Origin: a virus
Strand: one strand, 5' to 3'
DNA length: 64,000 nt
Virus record (IMG/VR): IMGVR_UViG_3300034073_003340
Location: 186,001-250,000 of that record
In this document: positions 14,954-23,232 of the stretch, piece by piece
Layout of the letters: every line of letters starts with the position of its first letter
Position numbering within the stretch: the stretch's first letter is position 1
Notes under the pieces: model-generated
Told to the model about the DNA's origin: nothing
Seen by the model: the letters and a program-made list of their open reading frames with translations, nothing else
Databases searched by the model: none
Position numbers and translations under genes: made by a program

Positions 14954-17158
14954 TTATTTGTCTCCCGGCGGAAACTTGTAGTATTTACTCTCAGACTGGA
15001 GACTGGTATCAAAAGTCGTAAAGGCAACTGTTGGTGTATCCAAGTTGTCAGGACCGTCAAAAGTTGTAATTTCTGGGAATCCAAATTCAGTTCCATCAAA
15101 AGTAGTTGAAGCAAAACCATCACTAATGAGGAGATACCTATCCACTTCAATAGTGGTTCCCTGAAGATCATCATTAATACCAGCGGTGTCTAGAGCTCTC
15201 ACAATAGCAGGACCGCTTCCTGCTCTCACATGAGCTAATTCAATAGCACATTGGTACCCCAGAATAGTGTCTGGACGTCCTCGCTCTTGTTCACTTATCA
15301 TCCAAAGAGGCAATCCTTCACGACCAGAAATGCCATAACCAGGAAGAGCTCCTGGTAATCTATCGTTGCGATTGATAAGGTCAGATCGCAGGTTCTTTAT
15401 ACTATTGGGATAGTAATTACTTGTGCCTTCCAAGAGGTTCCATTTGGGAATCGCAACAGGTGTCTGACCTGGATTATAACGATTTAGAGGCTCCTCTTGT
15501 CCAAGGGTGTTGAATCCACCTGCCCCTTCCATGGGGTCAAGTATTCCCAAATAAATCACATCGTAGAGATGTACTCCTTCAGGGCTACGTGCTCTGGCCG
15601 TTTGAACTTTACCAATTCTCAACTTAGTTGGATGATGATAGTCTTTGAGGCGATCAATTAGATCACCTGTCTGATAGTTGATACCGTTGGTTAGTAGAAT
15701 TCTATACTGGCGATTTTTTCCAAAATATTGGTCAATTTCTCTATAGAGTTGATCTCTTCCAAGCACAGTCAGTCGGTCTGATGCTAGGGCGCCAGCATTA
15801 TTGACATATCTTATGATTTTGATTTCAGTTCCAGCTGCTGGTATGGAACCAGGAGGAAATATAATAAAATCTTCACGCAACTCAGTAATTCTGGAAATTG
15901 TTCCTCTGTAAATTTGATTATTCAAAAATACATCCACGGCATCACCAAGTCGGCCTCTTGGAACAAGGAACTTTGAATCTGTTCCATTTCCAATATAGAC
16001 TCTCTGACTCACCGAGTAATCAGGTCTTGGCTCTGGTAGAGTTCCCCATACCCATTTGGCTATTTTTTGACGTGCCGGTCCAGGAACATTGAATTGGAGA
16101 CTGGTAACTGAATCAGCAGCAAAAATCGATCTAATGGTAATGGAAAAGCTTCGCTCGCTGGCAATTGCTGACGGACGAACTTCCCCTGTTTCATTATTGA
16201 CGAAAACCACTCTGGCCTCAACAATAAAATCAAAAGTTCTAGTAACCGTCACGTATGGGCATCGACCAATTATAAGACCGGACGATGGATCCAAGAGTAA
16301 GCCTTCTGGTAATGGACGACTACCAGGTGTAATGGTATAGTTGATGACTTGCGATTCAGTAGAATTGCCAGATGCTACTTGGTATTGCGGAACAGCCCTT
16401 ACTCCAAAGTGACTGGGATAGGTCTCAAATGTAGACCCCAAGGATCCCGCTGGAGTTTCCCAGCGAACCACATCGGATAGTCGGGCGTCCAGGACAATAT
16501 CTTGCCCAATTGTCAGCTTGTAGACCTTCTCTGACGTTCTAGGAGATCCCTCTCCGCGAGGATTACTTTGAAGGTCATCCGGGTCTCGAGCATAGACTCT
16601 AAAATAGTAATCACCTGGAACATTTCCAGTAATGGTCGGGGATCCAACAATTCTACCAAATTGGTCAACTTCAAGACCAATAGGCAAACCAGACTGGGAG
16701 CCTGCCGGTCCCTTGTAACCAACCGCCTTGAATTCAAGTGGATCTTGATCTGGGTTGACAATATCCAATTGGATTACAACATTGGATCCTCGATTTACTA
16801 ATCCCAAGTCTTGAATACCAGATGGTGAAGACCAGCTTTGTTCTTCATCGCTCAAATCAACAATAAACCTAAAACTTCTGTCGTAGGTTCTATTGGAAGA
16901 TCGGAGGAATACTCTAAAGACTACTGGATAGCTTTCTTGATCTTTTGGTAATGATCTAACGGTGCCCAGTATTCTCAGAGTTCCATTATTGTAGAATAGT
17001 CCAGGAGGCAATTGGCCGCCAATGAGTTCCAAACGATCCAAATCATTTCTGGCATCTGGAGAAATTTCAAGGCTAATAGAAGCCTGGTCACCACGGCGCC
17101 AAGGTTGTCCATTATTCAATAGATTTCCAGAAGGTGGCGAGAACCAAACAGCAACCAT
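14954..17158 (-). CDS. Structural adhesin with Ig/cadherin-like putative domains
   Basis: 734 aa. Repeats carry the He_PIG-type signature L-P-x-G-L-x(5-7)-G-x-[IL]-x-G: GGQLPPGLFYNNGTLRILG, GLPIGLEVDQFGRIVG, LPEGLLLDPSSGLIIG. These beta-sandwich domains are common in phage fibres and baseplates. First gene of the minus operon, 19 bases from a GCTAAATA box; ATAGGAGGAATTTC is its ribosome-binding site. Its domains resemble those of the divergent + gene, so the two operons encode related surface proteins. Confidence 0.8.
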   Translation of the reverse strand: MVAVWFSPPSGNLLNNGQPWRRGDQASISLEISPDARNDLDRLELIGGQLPPGLFYNNGTLRILGTVRSLPKDQESYPVVFRVFLRSSNRTYDRSFRFIVDLSDEEQSWSSPSGIQDLGLVNRGSNVVIQLDIVNPDQDPLEFKAVGYKGPAGSQSGLPIGLEVDQFGRIVGSPTITGNVPGDYYFRVYARDPDDLQSNPRGEGSPRTSEKVYKLTIGQDIVLDARLSDVVRWETPAGSLGSTFETYPSHFGVRAVPQYQVASGNSTESQVINYTITPGSRPLPEGLLLDPSSGLIIGRCPYVTVTRTFDFIVEARVVFVNNETGEVRPSAIASERSFSITIRSIFAADSVTSLQFNVPGPARQKIAKWVWGTLPEPRPDYSVSQRVYIGNGTDSKFLVPRGRLGDAVDVFLNNQIYRGTISRITELREDFIIFPPGSIPAAGTEIKIIRYVNNAGALASDRLTVLGRDQLYREIDQYFGKNRQYRILLTNGINYQTGDLIDRLKDYHHPTKLRIGKVQTARARSPEGVHLYDVIYLGILDPMEGAGGFNTLGQEEPLNRYNPGQTPVAIPKWNLLEGTSNYYPNSIKNLRSDLINRNDRLPGALPGYGISGREGLPLWMISEQERGRPDTILGYQCAIELAHVRAGSGPAIVRALDTAGINDDLQGTTIEVDRYLLISDGFASTTFDGTEFGFPEITTFDGPDNLDTPTVAFTTFDTSLQSESKYYKFPPGDK

Positions 17159-17176
17159 GAAATTCCTCCTATCCCA

Positions 17177-17184
17177 TATTTAGC
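17177..17184 (-). promoter_or_regulatory. Late-promoter-like box GCTAAATA
   Basis: Minus-strand GCTAAATA 19 bases upstream of the 734-aa adhesin start. It is paired with a + copy at 17197-17204, forming a divergent late promoter. Confidence 0.55.
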
Positions 17185-17196
17185 GGTTCCTGGGAT

Positions 17197-17204
17197 GCTA
17201 AATA
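17197..17204 (+). promoter_or_regulatory. Late-promoter-like box GCTAAATA
   Basis: Plus-strand GCTAAATA 24 bases upstream of the start at 17228, with GGAGG between. Same octamer as at 3729-3736 and 17177-17184. Confidence 0.55.
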
Positions 17205-17227
17205 CAGGAGCCAACTTGGAGGATATT

Positions 17228-18463
17228 ATGGGAATTAGATTCAAAGGCCGTTTTATACCACAGGGGGCTCTCAAGTTTGCCAATGTCCCTCCTGCTGCTC
17301 CAGTATTCATTACTGATCCCAGCATTTCACCAACAACTGGTATCTCTGGTGAGACTTTGTTTACTGGAAATGATGGTGTATTCACCAATGGCGTTGTTAC
17401 CTCCAGACAATGGTTACTCAACAATATTGTGGTAGCCTCGGGAAATACAGTAACTCCTCTTCTTCCAGGAACATTAGTCTATAGAGTTACTGTTGTTGGC
17501 AACGGCGGCACCGTTGTAGCGAATTCAGCTGCGGTCACCGTAGATCCTGCTCCTCCTCCACTATTCACCGTGGACCCCAGCATCACTCCCAGTGCTGGTA
17601 TTGTGGGTGTAACCACCTATACTGGTAACGATGGTGAATTTACTGGCGGAACTATTACCGCAAGAGATTGGTATGTGGGGACTGAATTCGTGGGTTCCGG
17701 ACCAACCAATATACCTCAAATTACTGGTAATCTGACCTATAGGGTCACGGTGGTCGGGAACGGTGGAACCACTATAGCCAATTCTGCACCTGCTAGCGTT
17801 GAACTTCCAGATCCTCCGGTATTCATTAGAACTCCAAGCGTAACACCAACTTCAGGACTCATGAATGCCACATTTACCGCTGATCCTGGTGAATGGACTG
17901 GTGCTACTTCGGTGACAAGAGAGTGGTTGGTAAACAACAGAGTATTGATTGGGTCGAATGGTTTGACTGTTATCCCAATGAAGGTTGGGCAGTTGGTCTA
18001 TAGAGTGACTTTGTCTAACGCGGCTGGAACAATAGTGGCAACTTCCACTCCAGTAACCGTTAATGTCAATCCAGCCATTGCTCAGCCGCCAACCTGGATT
18101 ACTGGTTCCGGTTACTTTGGTAGCTTTGAAGAAGGTTCTGAGTTCTCTGAACTATTCAACGCAACTGATCCCAATGGTGGTCCTCTGGAATATAGTATTG
18201 TCAGCGGAACATTGCCTCCTGGACTTAGCTTGAATATTTCAACTGGTGAGTTATTTGGAACCATTGGAGCAGTTGAAGAAACCACAAACTTTACATTTAC
18301 CCTTAGGGTAATGGATGAAACCAATCTCACATCTGATCGCCAGTTTGAGATCCAGGTTCAGAACGTCAAGAGCGACGTCTTCTGGGATACCCCAGAAGGT
18401 TCACTTGGTGAACCTAGCGCAGGCTCACTATTCTCAACCAAACTAGCAGCTAGGTCGGTATAA
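17228..18463 (+). CDS. Ig-like repeat adhesin, N-terminal part
   Basis: 411 aa from ATG 17228 (TTGGAGGATATT upstream). It has three Ig-like repeats of about 85 residues, each with FTGNDG or equivalent, a conserved W (RQWL, RDWY, REWL) and YRVTVVGNGGT, then a He_PIG-type domain (GTLPPGLSLNISTGELFG). A further He_PIG domain starts (TPEGSLGE) and is cut by TAA at 18461-18463. The missing half begins at once in the next frame, so this may be one gene split by a frameshift. Confidence 0.82.
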   Translation: MGIRFKGRFIPQGALKFANVPPAAPVFITDPSISPTTGISGETLFTGNDGVFTNGVVTSRQWLLNNIVVASGNTVTPLLPGTLVYRVTVVGNGGTVVANSAAVTVDPAPPPLFTVDPSITPSAGIVGVTTYTGNDGEFTGGTITARDWYVGTEFVGSGPTNIPQITGNLTYRVTVVGNGGTTIANSAPASVELPDPPVFIRTPSVTPTSGLMNATFTADPGEWTGATSVTREWLVNNRVLIGSNGLTVIPMKVGQLVYRVTLSNAAGTIVATSTPVTVNVNPAIAQPPTWITGSGYFGSFEEGSEFSELFNATDPNGGPLEYSIVSGTLPPGLSLNISTGELFGTIGAVEETTNFTFTLRVMDETNLTSDRQFEIQVQNVKSDVFWDTPEGSLGEPSAGSLFSTKLAARSV

Positions 18464-19587
18464 TGACAGAAATCAAATATGAAATCATTAGCGGATCTCT
18501 TCCAGTAAATGTCACGTTGAATGAAGACACTGGAGAGATTATTGGTGATATTGACTTCGCCAACGTTGGTCTAGGACCAGAATGGGTAAGCCCTCCTGCT
18601 GGTAAGCTTGGAGACTTCCTTGAAGGTGATTCCGTCAACATTACCTTCGACGCGAGATATGGGTCCAATGACGAACTTGCTCTAATGGGAGTCGTCAACA
18701 ATGGAACCTTTCTTCCAAGAGGTTTGGTCTTTGATCCTGATACTGGAGTCCTTTCTGGAATCTGTGCTGACCTTTTAGCTGAAGAAGCAATTGGTAATGT
18801 GGATCCCCCAATCTGGCAGACTAGATTTGGTACTCTGGCAATGTATGACGAAGGGGTAAATGCGAACGTTTCAGTAGCCGCTACGGCCCAGGCTGGAAAG
18901 AGCCTTGCTCGATATGCTATTGTGAGTGGCGGGCTTCCTTGGGGCCTTACGCTTGATTTTCAGACGGGAGCAATTACCGGTCTCACGGCTGACCTCAAGA
19001 GCCCAGGTGTAACAATTGAAGTGCCAAAACTTCCTGCCCCAGTATTCGTTCATCCCGCAGGTAATATTGCGACCTATAATGAGGGAGAAACTTTCTCTGG
19101 ATTATTTGTCAATGCTACCCCAGCGGTTGATCGTCAGATGGTCAAATATGTGATCACCAGAGGATTTTTGCCTCGAGGTGTCATCCTCAACACGGTATCC
19201 GGAGAGATTTCAGGAACCGCTGTTGAGATGTTAGGCATAGAGGAGCCACCATTCTTCTTTACTGAGCTTTATCCAACTTTCTCATCAGAAGTTCTGGTAG
19301 ACAGCGTGAGCCAAACATCATCTAATCTTGGTTCATATGCCCGAGGAACGACCGTGTCTGCTCAGTTTGCCGCAACCCCAACGGGTTCTAGAACTATTAT
19401 GACTTATAGTTTGGAATCTGGTGGTCTTCCATATGGTCTTACACTTTCTTCCACTGGACTGATCAGCGGAACAATAAGTAATCAAGCAACGAATAGTGCG
19501 CCATCTGGCACTTACAACTTTACCGTTAGGGTAACAGATAACCAGTATGGTTTTGCTACTCGATCTTTTAACATTACTGTTCTCTAA
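18463..19587 (+). CDS. He_PIG-type adhesin, continuation of upstream gene
   Basis: 374 aa. ATG 18463 overlaps the upstream stop (TAATG). It starts with the second half of a putative domain (YEIISGSLPVNVTLNEDTGE) and continues with more repeats bearing LPRGLVFDPDTGVLSG, LPWGLTLDFQTGAITG, LPRGVILNTVSGEISG and LPYGLTLSSTGLISG. It ends in FNITVL. It is made either by reinitiation, by a -1 frameshift joining it to the upstream protein, or as the product of a split gene. Confidence 0.8.
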   Translation: MTEIKYEIISGSLPVNVTLNEDTGEIIGDIDFANVGLGPEWVSPPAGKLGDFLEGDSVNITFDARYGSNDELALMGVVNNGTFLPRGLVFDPDTGVLSGICADLLAEEAIGNVDPPIWQTRFGTLAMYDEGVNANVSVAATAQAGKSLARYAIVSGGLPWGLTLDFQTGAITGLTADLKSPGVTIEVPKLPAPVFVHPAGNIATYNEGETFSGLFVNATPAVDRQMVKYVITRGFLPRGVILNTVSGEISGTAVEMLGIEEPPFFFTELYPTFSSEVLVDSVSQTSSNLGSYARGTTVSAQFAATPTGSRTIMTYSLESGGLPYGLTLSSTGLISGTISNQATNSAPSGTYNFTVRVTDNQYGFATRSFNITVL

Positions 19588-19596
19588 GGAGTAATC

Positions 19597-20892
19597 ATGG
19601 CAGTTTTTCCTTTTACTATTAGAGCTACTGACTCTGAAGGCTCCTTTGCTGACCGTCAGTTCTCTATCACTGTTCGCAATAGCCGAGTTGAGCGCTTTAT
19701 GGCGGTAACAGGTACTGACGCGTATACCAGCGCCGACGGTCAGTCCTGGGTTTTTAGAGCCGGTATGGGCGGTTCGTCATGCACCTATGGAAACAATATG
19801 TGGCTGATTGGTCCTGTCAGTATTGGTGGTCTACGTCGTTCAACAGACGGTGTGAACTATACATATATTGATCCGGCCTCCATGACCTTTACCCACCTGA
19901 ACGATCCAAGAACTGGAACCAATGCTGCTGGTAACCCAAGCATGTTTCCTAACAGAATCAGCAAGATTCGTTTCTACAATGGCAGATTCTGGTTTTGGCA
20001 GAGCCAGACCTCAAACACGAGCAATAATAGCAGACAATCTCTGAGAGTTTGGTATTCAGAAAACGGTATTGATTGGTTTGGTCGTACGCTTCTTCATAAC
20101 AACAATAGTGCGACTAACTTTGCCAATATTATGACCAACTCAGGTGAGTATATTACTGAAGATAACGGCACTCTGTTCATTGGTTGTGCTGTTGGTCTTG
20201 GTTCAAACACCGATAACCTCCTACATCCTGATTTTGGTACTGGCGGCCCTCCACTAGGTTTCCAATCAACTGACAACGGAAATACTTGGACTCCGGTTCG
20301 TCGTGCCGGTCTTGCTAACTCTGTGGTTTTGTCTGCTCCCAACGTTTCACTCACCAGAGTAAATGGCTTTTACCTTGCCTACGGTATGAATACTAACTTT
20401 GGTTTTGGTAATGGCTCTGCCACCTATGCGTATAGCACTGACGGCAGTAACTGGACACAGGGCGACTTCTCTGTTGGAACTGGTCAGACCAATTCGGCCA
20501 TAACAACCCTTTTGAACGGTACTCGTCCTAACGGTTTCATCTATGCCAATGGACTGATTTATGTCTCTATGGCCGCTACCGCTGGCACCTCTCCCGGTTA
20601 TCTGCCGATGCTGGTAAGTTCTGATGGTATTAGCTGGACTTTGAGAACAAATATTATTGATTTCGGTCGCACAACTGGAACTGGTGCTAACTCAGGCGAC
20701 TGGGGTAGAGGAGATATCATTTATCGTAATGGTATTTTCCTATTGGCTCACCAGGGCGGCGGCTCCGCCGACGTTATCGGGGCCAACGCACTCAGTGGCG
20801 GTCTTCGCTTCTCAACCAACGGTTCTACTTGGACTACGGTAAACCGCTTTGACAATACTGCTACTCTTTTCCTAGACGCAGCAATGATTTAA
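19597..20892 (+). CDS. Tail fibre with Asp-box (BNR-like) repeats
   Basis: 431 aa. The N-terminal 35 residues (FPFTIRATDSEGSFADRQFS) match the end of a He_PIG domain and may dock on the upstream adhesins. The rest has about seven Asp-box-like motifs S-x-[DN]-G-x-x-W: TSADGQSW, RSTDGVNY, YSENGIDW, QSTDNGNTW, YSTDGSNW, SSDGISW, FSTNGSTW. They suggest a beta-propeller as in sialidase-like or host-binding tips. Start AAGGAGTAATC-ATG. It ends just before a strong terminator. Confidence 0.83.
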   Translation: MAVFPFTIRATDSEGSFADRQFSITVRNSRVERFMAVTGTDAYTSADGQSWVFRAGMGGSSCTYGNNMWLIGPVSIGGLRRSTDGVNYTYIDPASMTFTHLNDPRTGTNAAGNPSMFPNRISKIRFYNGRFWFWQSQTSNTSNNSRQSLRVWYSENGIDWFGRTLLHNNNSATNFANIMTNSGEYITEDNGTLFIGCAVGLGSNTDNLLHPDFGTGGPPLGFQSTDNGNTWTPVRRAGLANSVVLSAPNVSLTRVNGFYLAYGMNTNFGFGNGSATYAYSTDGSNWTQGDFSVGTGQTNSAITTLLNGTRPNGFIYANGLIYVSMAATAGTSPGYLPMLVSSDGISWTLRTNIIDFGRTTGTGANSGDWGRGDIIYRNGIFLLAHQGGGSADVIGANALSGGLRFSTNGSTWTTVNRFDNTATLFLDAAMI

Positions 20893-20898
20893 AGACAA

Positions 20899-20927
20899 AT
20901 GAGCCGGGGTCTATGACCCCGGCTCAT
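20899..20927. terminator. Strong hairpin terminator
   Basis: Perfect 13-bp stem (ATGAGCCGGGGTC / GACCCCGGCTCAT) with loop TAT, between convergent genes ending at 20892 (+) and 20952 (-). It probably stops transcription in both directions. Confidence 0.85.
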
Positions 20928-20951
20928 TGCTTCTCTGAGGGTCTCTGAGGG

Positions 20952-21605
20952 TCAATCTCCCTCTTTGGATGCCCGGGCAGCTTCTAGCTCGCTCACTAGC
21001 ACTACACGCTCCGATGACCCGATATTATCACTCCAGGTCATTTTGAACAAGATAGCATCCTTGGGATCAGCAAAATAGAAGGTTCCATTCGTCCAACGCT
21101 GGATCCTATATCTGTCATCATTGTTGATTTGAGGACCAAACTGATCCTCGCACCATTCCTGCATTTGTGTGATATGTGAAGTTGTGAAGCCAGTTCTTCC
21201 TCTGGTTCTTCTAACTGGAATCCTAAAAGCTATCCTATATTTTTTAAAGAACAACTGACTTCTGGTGATGACCTTTTCTCTTGCCATCTGCTCAGTATGT
21301 TGTTTGTCAATTGGCTTTTCGTATTCTTCAAAGTTCTCCTGTCCAATGGTTTCAGACAAGAGATCGAAGATAGCCGGATCTTTGAAGAATACTGTATAGT
21401 GGAGAACTATTGATTTAGATGAAAACCAATCATTGTTAGCGGTAGATTCAATTCCCCTCCACTGGTTTTCAAATTTGGTGTTTAGAATCCACTCGATAAC
21501 TTCCTGAGTTGGAACCTTCTTCTGTTTTTTATACTTTCTAAGCTTGATCACTAGACGGTGATCATATGTCTTAAAATAGATCTTACGAGTAACCAGTTCT
21601 TTCAC
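20952..21605 (-). CDS. FKL-W family protein, two divergent domains
   Basis: 217 aa. The first unit has EVIEWILNTK and VFFKDPAIFDLL, a degenerate signature. A basic linker follows (PVRRTRGRTG), then a second unit with QMQEWCEDQFG and FYFADPKDAILFKMTW, then a 24-residue tail. Larger than the fusion at 7321-7755 and independent of it by sequence. It is the last gene of a second FKL-W cluster. Function unknown. Confidence 0.84.
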   Translation of the reverse strand: MKELVTRKIYFKTYDHRLVIKLRKYKKQKKVPTQEVIEWILNTKFENQWRGIESTANNDWFSSKSIVLHYTVFFKDPAIFDLLSETIGQENFEEYEKPIDKQHTEQMAREKVITRSQLFFKKYRIAFRIPVRRTRGRTGFTTSHITQMQEWCEDQFGPQINNDDRYRIQRWTNGTFYFADPKDAILFKMTWSDNIGSSERVVLVSELEAARASKEGD

Positions 21606-21614
21606 TATATCCTC

Positions 21615-21872
21615 CTACCAGCGAAGCTTGAAAAGCCGCGCGTCTCGATCGTCAAAGAGGACAACGTGAAATTGAATTCGAGAATATGGCCAATCCAATA
21701 CAGTTTCCGGCCAGTATTGATAACGATCAGGAGAGCAATTGGAGTCAATCCAATCCCCCACTTCTCTGTGATCTTCAAATTCTGAATAATCCAACCAGAA
21801 GTGATGATGGCCTCTCAATAGACCATTTTTATACTCGCTTTTTGGTTTTACGTATTTGATAATGCTTGTCAC
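21615..21872 (-). CDS. FKL-W family protein
   Basis: 85 aa. EVGDWIDSNC, then VVLFDDRDARLFKLRW directly at the stop. The N-terminus is basic (IIKYVKPKSEYKNG). Part of the five-gene cluster at 20952-22589. Function unknown. Confidence 0.85.
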   Translation of the reverse strand: MTSIIKYVKPKSEYKNGLLRGHHHFWLDYSEFEDHREVGDWIDSNCSPDRYQYWPETVLDWPYSRIQFHVVLFDDRDARLFKLRW

Positions 21873-21881
21873 ATCACCGTG

Positions 21882-22130
21882 TTAGTAGGTGATGGTTTGA
21901 TTTGTCACTATGTTTTCAAGCACAAAACGAATCGCATCAATTTTACGTTTGAACGAATACCGTAAGTGCTCACCACGTTCAAAATCGTTTTGGTAGACAA
22001 TGGAAACCTGCCTGGGTATCTGTTCACACCAGTCGTTCATCTCCAGCAATTCGTCCGCAGTCGCATCGTAAACATTGACCCAGTAGGGATACATTTCATC
22101 GTCTAACCATAGATAGTAAAAATCAGACAT
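21882..22130 (-). CDS. FKL-W family protein, degenerate
   Basis: 82 aa. LLEMNDWCEQI, then YSFKRKIDAIRFVLENIV; the signature is recognisable by position but KL-T-W is lost. It overlaps the upstream gene by 8 bases. Function unknown. Confidence 0.8.
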   Translation of the reverse strand: MSDFYYLWLDDEMYPYWVNVYDATADELLEMNDWCEQIPRQVSIVYQNDFERGEHLRYSFKRKIDAIRFVLENIVTNQTITY

Positions 22131-22362
22131 AGGTTTTCAGTTTACAAAACACGGCTTCTTTTTTCAAAAGAAAATAGAATCTCTGATTCCAATAACCATT
22201 ACCGTCACTATACATCGCACCAGCATAGAATCGATCTTCACAAAAAATGCGACAGTGACGATCCACATTTATTAGTTCAATTTGAGTTCCCCGACAAACT
22301 AATACGTGCGGAAACGTATAGTCTTCTCTGTCCGATAAGTCCTGATAGGAACACAGTTTCAT
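22123..22362 (-). CDS. FKL-W family protein, degenerate
   Basis: 79 aa from ATG 22362 (TGATG overlap). It ends FYFLLKKEAVFCKLKTYV, matching F-x-F-x-K-x-x-A-x-F-x-K-L. A Cys-rich middle (HCRIFCEDRF) is unusual. Function unknown. Confidence 0.8.
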   Translation of the reverse strand: MKLCSYQDLSDREDYTFPHVLVCRGTQIELINVDRHCRIFCEDRFYAGAMYSDGNGYWNQRFYFLLKKEAVFCKLKTYV

Positions 22363-22589
22363 CAATAGCTGAGCTTTATTATCATGGCATTATTTGGGTC
22401 GTTAAAACAGAACCCAATCTGACACCCTTCGCAAATATAGTTTTCTGACTTTATTATGCCAAATGAAATTTCTGATGGGGAAAATCTTTCAAGGATGTCT
22501 CTTTGAAGAGCTTGGATTTCTTCCAAAGACCCTTCAAAGAAAACCCAAATCTGATCGTTTAGGTTGACAGTGTTGGTATACGTTGCCAT
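22362..22589 (-). CDS. FKL-W family protein
   Basis: 75 aa. It ends FCFNDPNNAMIIKLSY. The N-terminus has a strand (QIWVFFEGS) and a helix (EEIQALQRDIL) in place of the EWL helix. The start overlaps the stop of the membrane protein gene upstream. Function unknown. Confidence 0.82.
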   Translation of the reverse strand: MATYTNTVNLNDQIWVFFEGSLEEIQALQRDILERFSPSEISFGIIKSENYICEGCQIGFCFNDPNNAMIIKLSY

Positions 22590-22930
22590 CAGTCGCAGCC
22601 ACCACCTCCACCGCCGTCAGAACCGCTATCGCAGGAACTTCCAGAGTCGCTATGTGAGCTGCTGTAGCCACCCGAAAACCATGTGGTGTTGATCATCAGA
22701 TCATCAGACAAACTTGACGAACTCGAACGGCGTTTGCTGGTTCTATGTGAACTTCGTTCCTTTACCGATGCGACATCTTTGGCGAATGACCTGCGGTAAG
22801 CAGCTCTTTCTTCAGCTTCAGATCGATGTTTTGCTTGACGTTTTGTCTCTTGATCTTCCGAAAATCGGTGGATGCCGGCAATGACCATTACCACTATACC
22901 CATGCCAACTATAAACCAAAATGCTTCCAT
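22589..22930 (-). CDS. Small membrane protein with Ser/Gly-rich tail
   Basis: 113 aa. One N-terminal membrane segment (WFIVGMGIVVMVIAG), a basic coiled stretch (ETKRQAKHRSEAEERAAYRR), then a low-complexity Ser/Asp/Gly/Cys tail ending SDGGGGGGCD. Gly-Cys tails like this recur in bacterial and phage small membrane proteins of unknown role. It leads the 20952-22589 cluster by overlap. AAAGGAGTGAATA precedes the ATG. Confidence 0.8.
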   Translation of the reverse strand: MEAFWFIVGMGIVVMVIAGIHRFSEDQETKRQAKHRSEAEERAAYRRSFAKDVASVKERSSHRTSKRRSSSSSLSDDLMINTTWFSGGYSSSHSDSGSSCDSGSDGGGGGGCD

Positions 22931-22977
22931 TATTCACTCCTTTGCCCTAAAGTAAATGAGTGAATTCTAGACGTCAA

Positions 22978-23232
22978 TTAATCGTCGAACTCACTAGGTT
23001 TAGCTTTTTGGAGCACGGGTTCTCCTGCCTTGAGGATCTTCCGTGCTTTTGTGAGTGAACAGTCCTCGCCGCACAAGGTACAGTTGGGTTCTGTGAAGTC
23101 AGCTTTACCACTGTCGATCTCTGCGACTTGATCCCTGAGACTCTCAAAGACCATTAGGGCATCGTCAGTGCCAGCTAGCGTATCAGAGCAGATGGGGCAT
23201 TGGCGCTTGAATCGTGTGTCTTTTACACTCAT
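22978..23232 (-). CDS. Small zinc-ribbon-like protein
   Basis: 84 aa from ATG 23232 (TGATG overlap with the upstream stop). Two Cys pairs, CPIC near residue 11 and CTLCGEDC near residue 51, suggest one bound zinc. It is coupled to the large Pro-rich protein, so they may act together. Function unknown. Confidence 0.75.
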   Translation of the reverse strand: MSVKDTRFKRQCPICSDTLAGTDDALMVFESLRDQVAEIDSGKADFTEPNCTLCGEDCSLTKARKILKAGEPVLQKAKPSEFDD

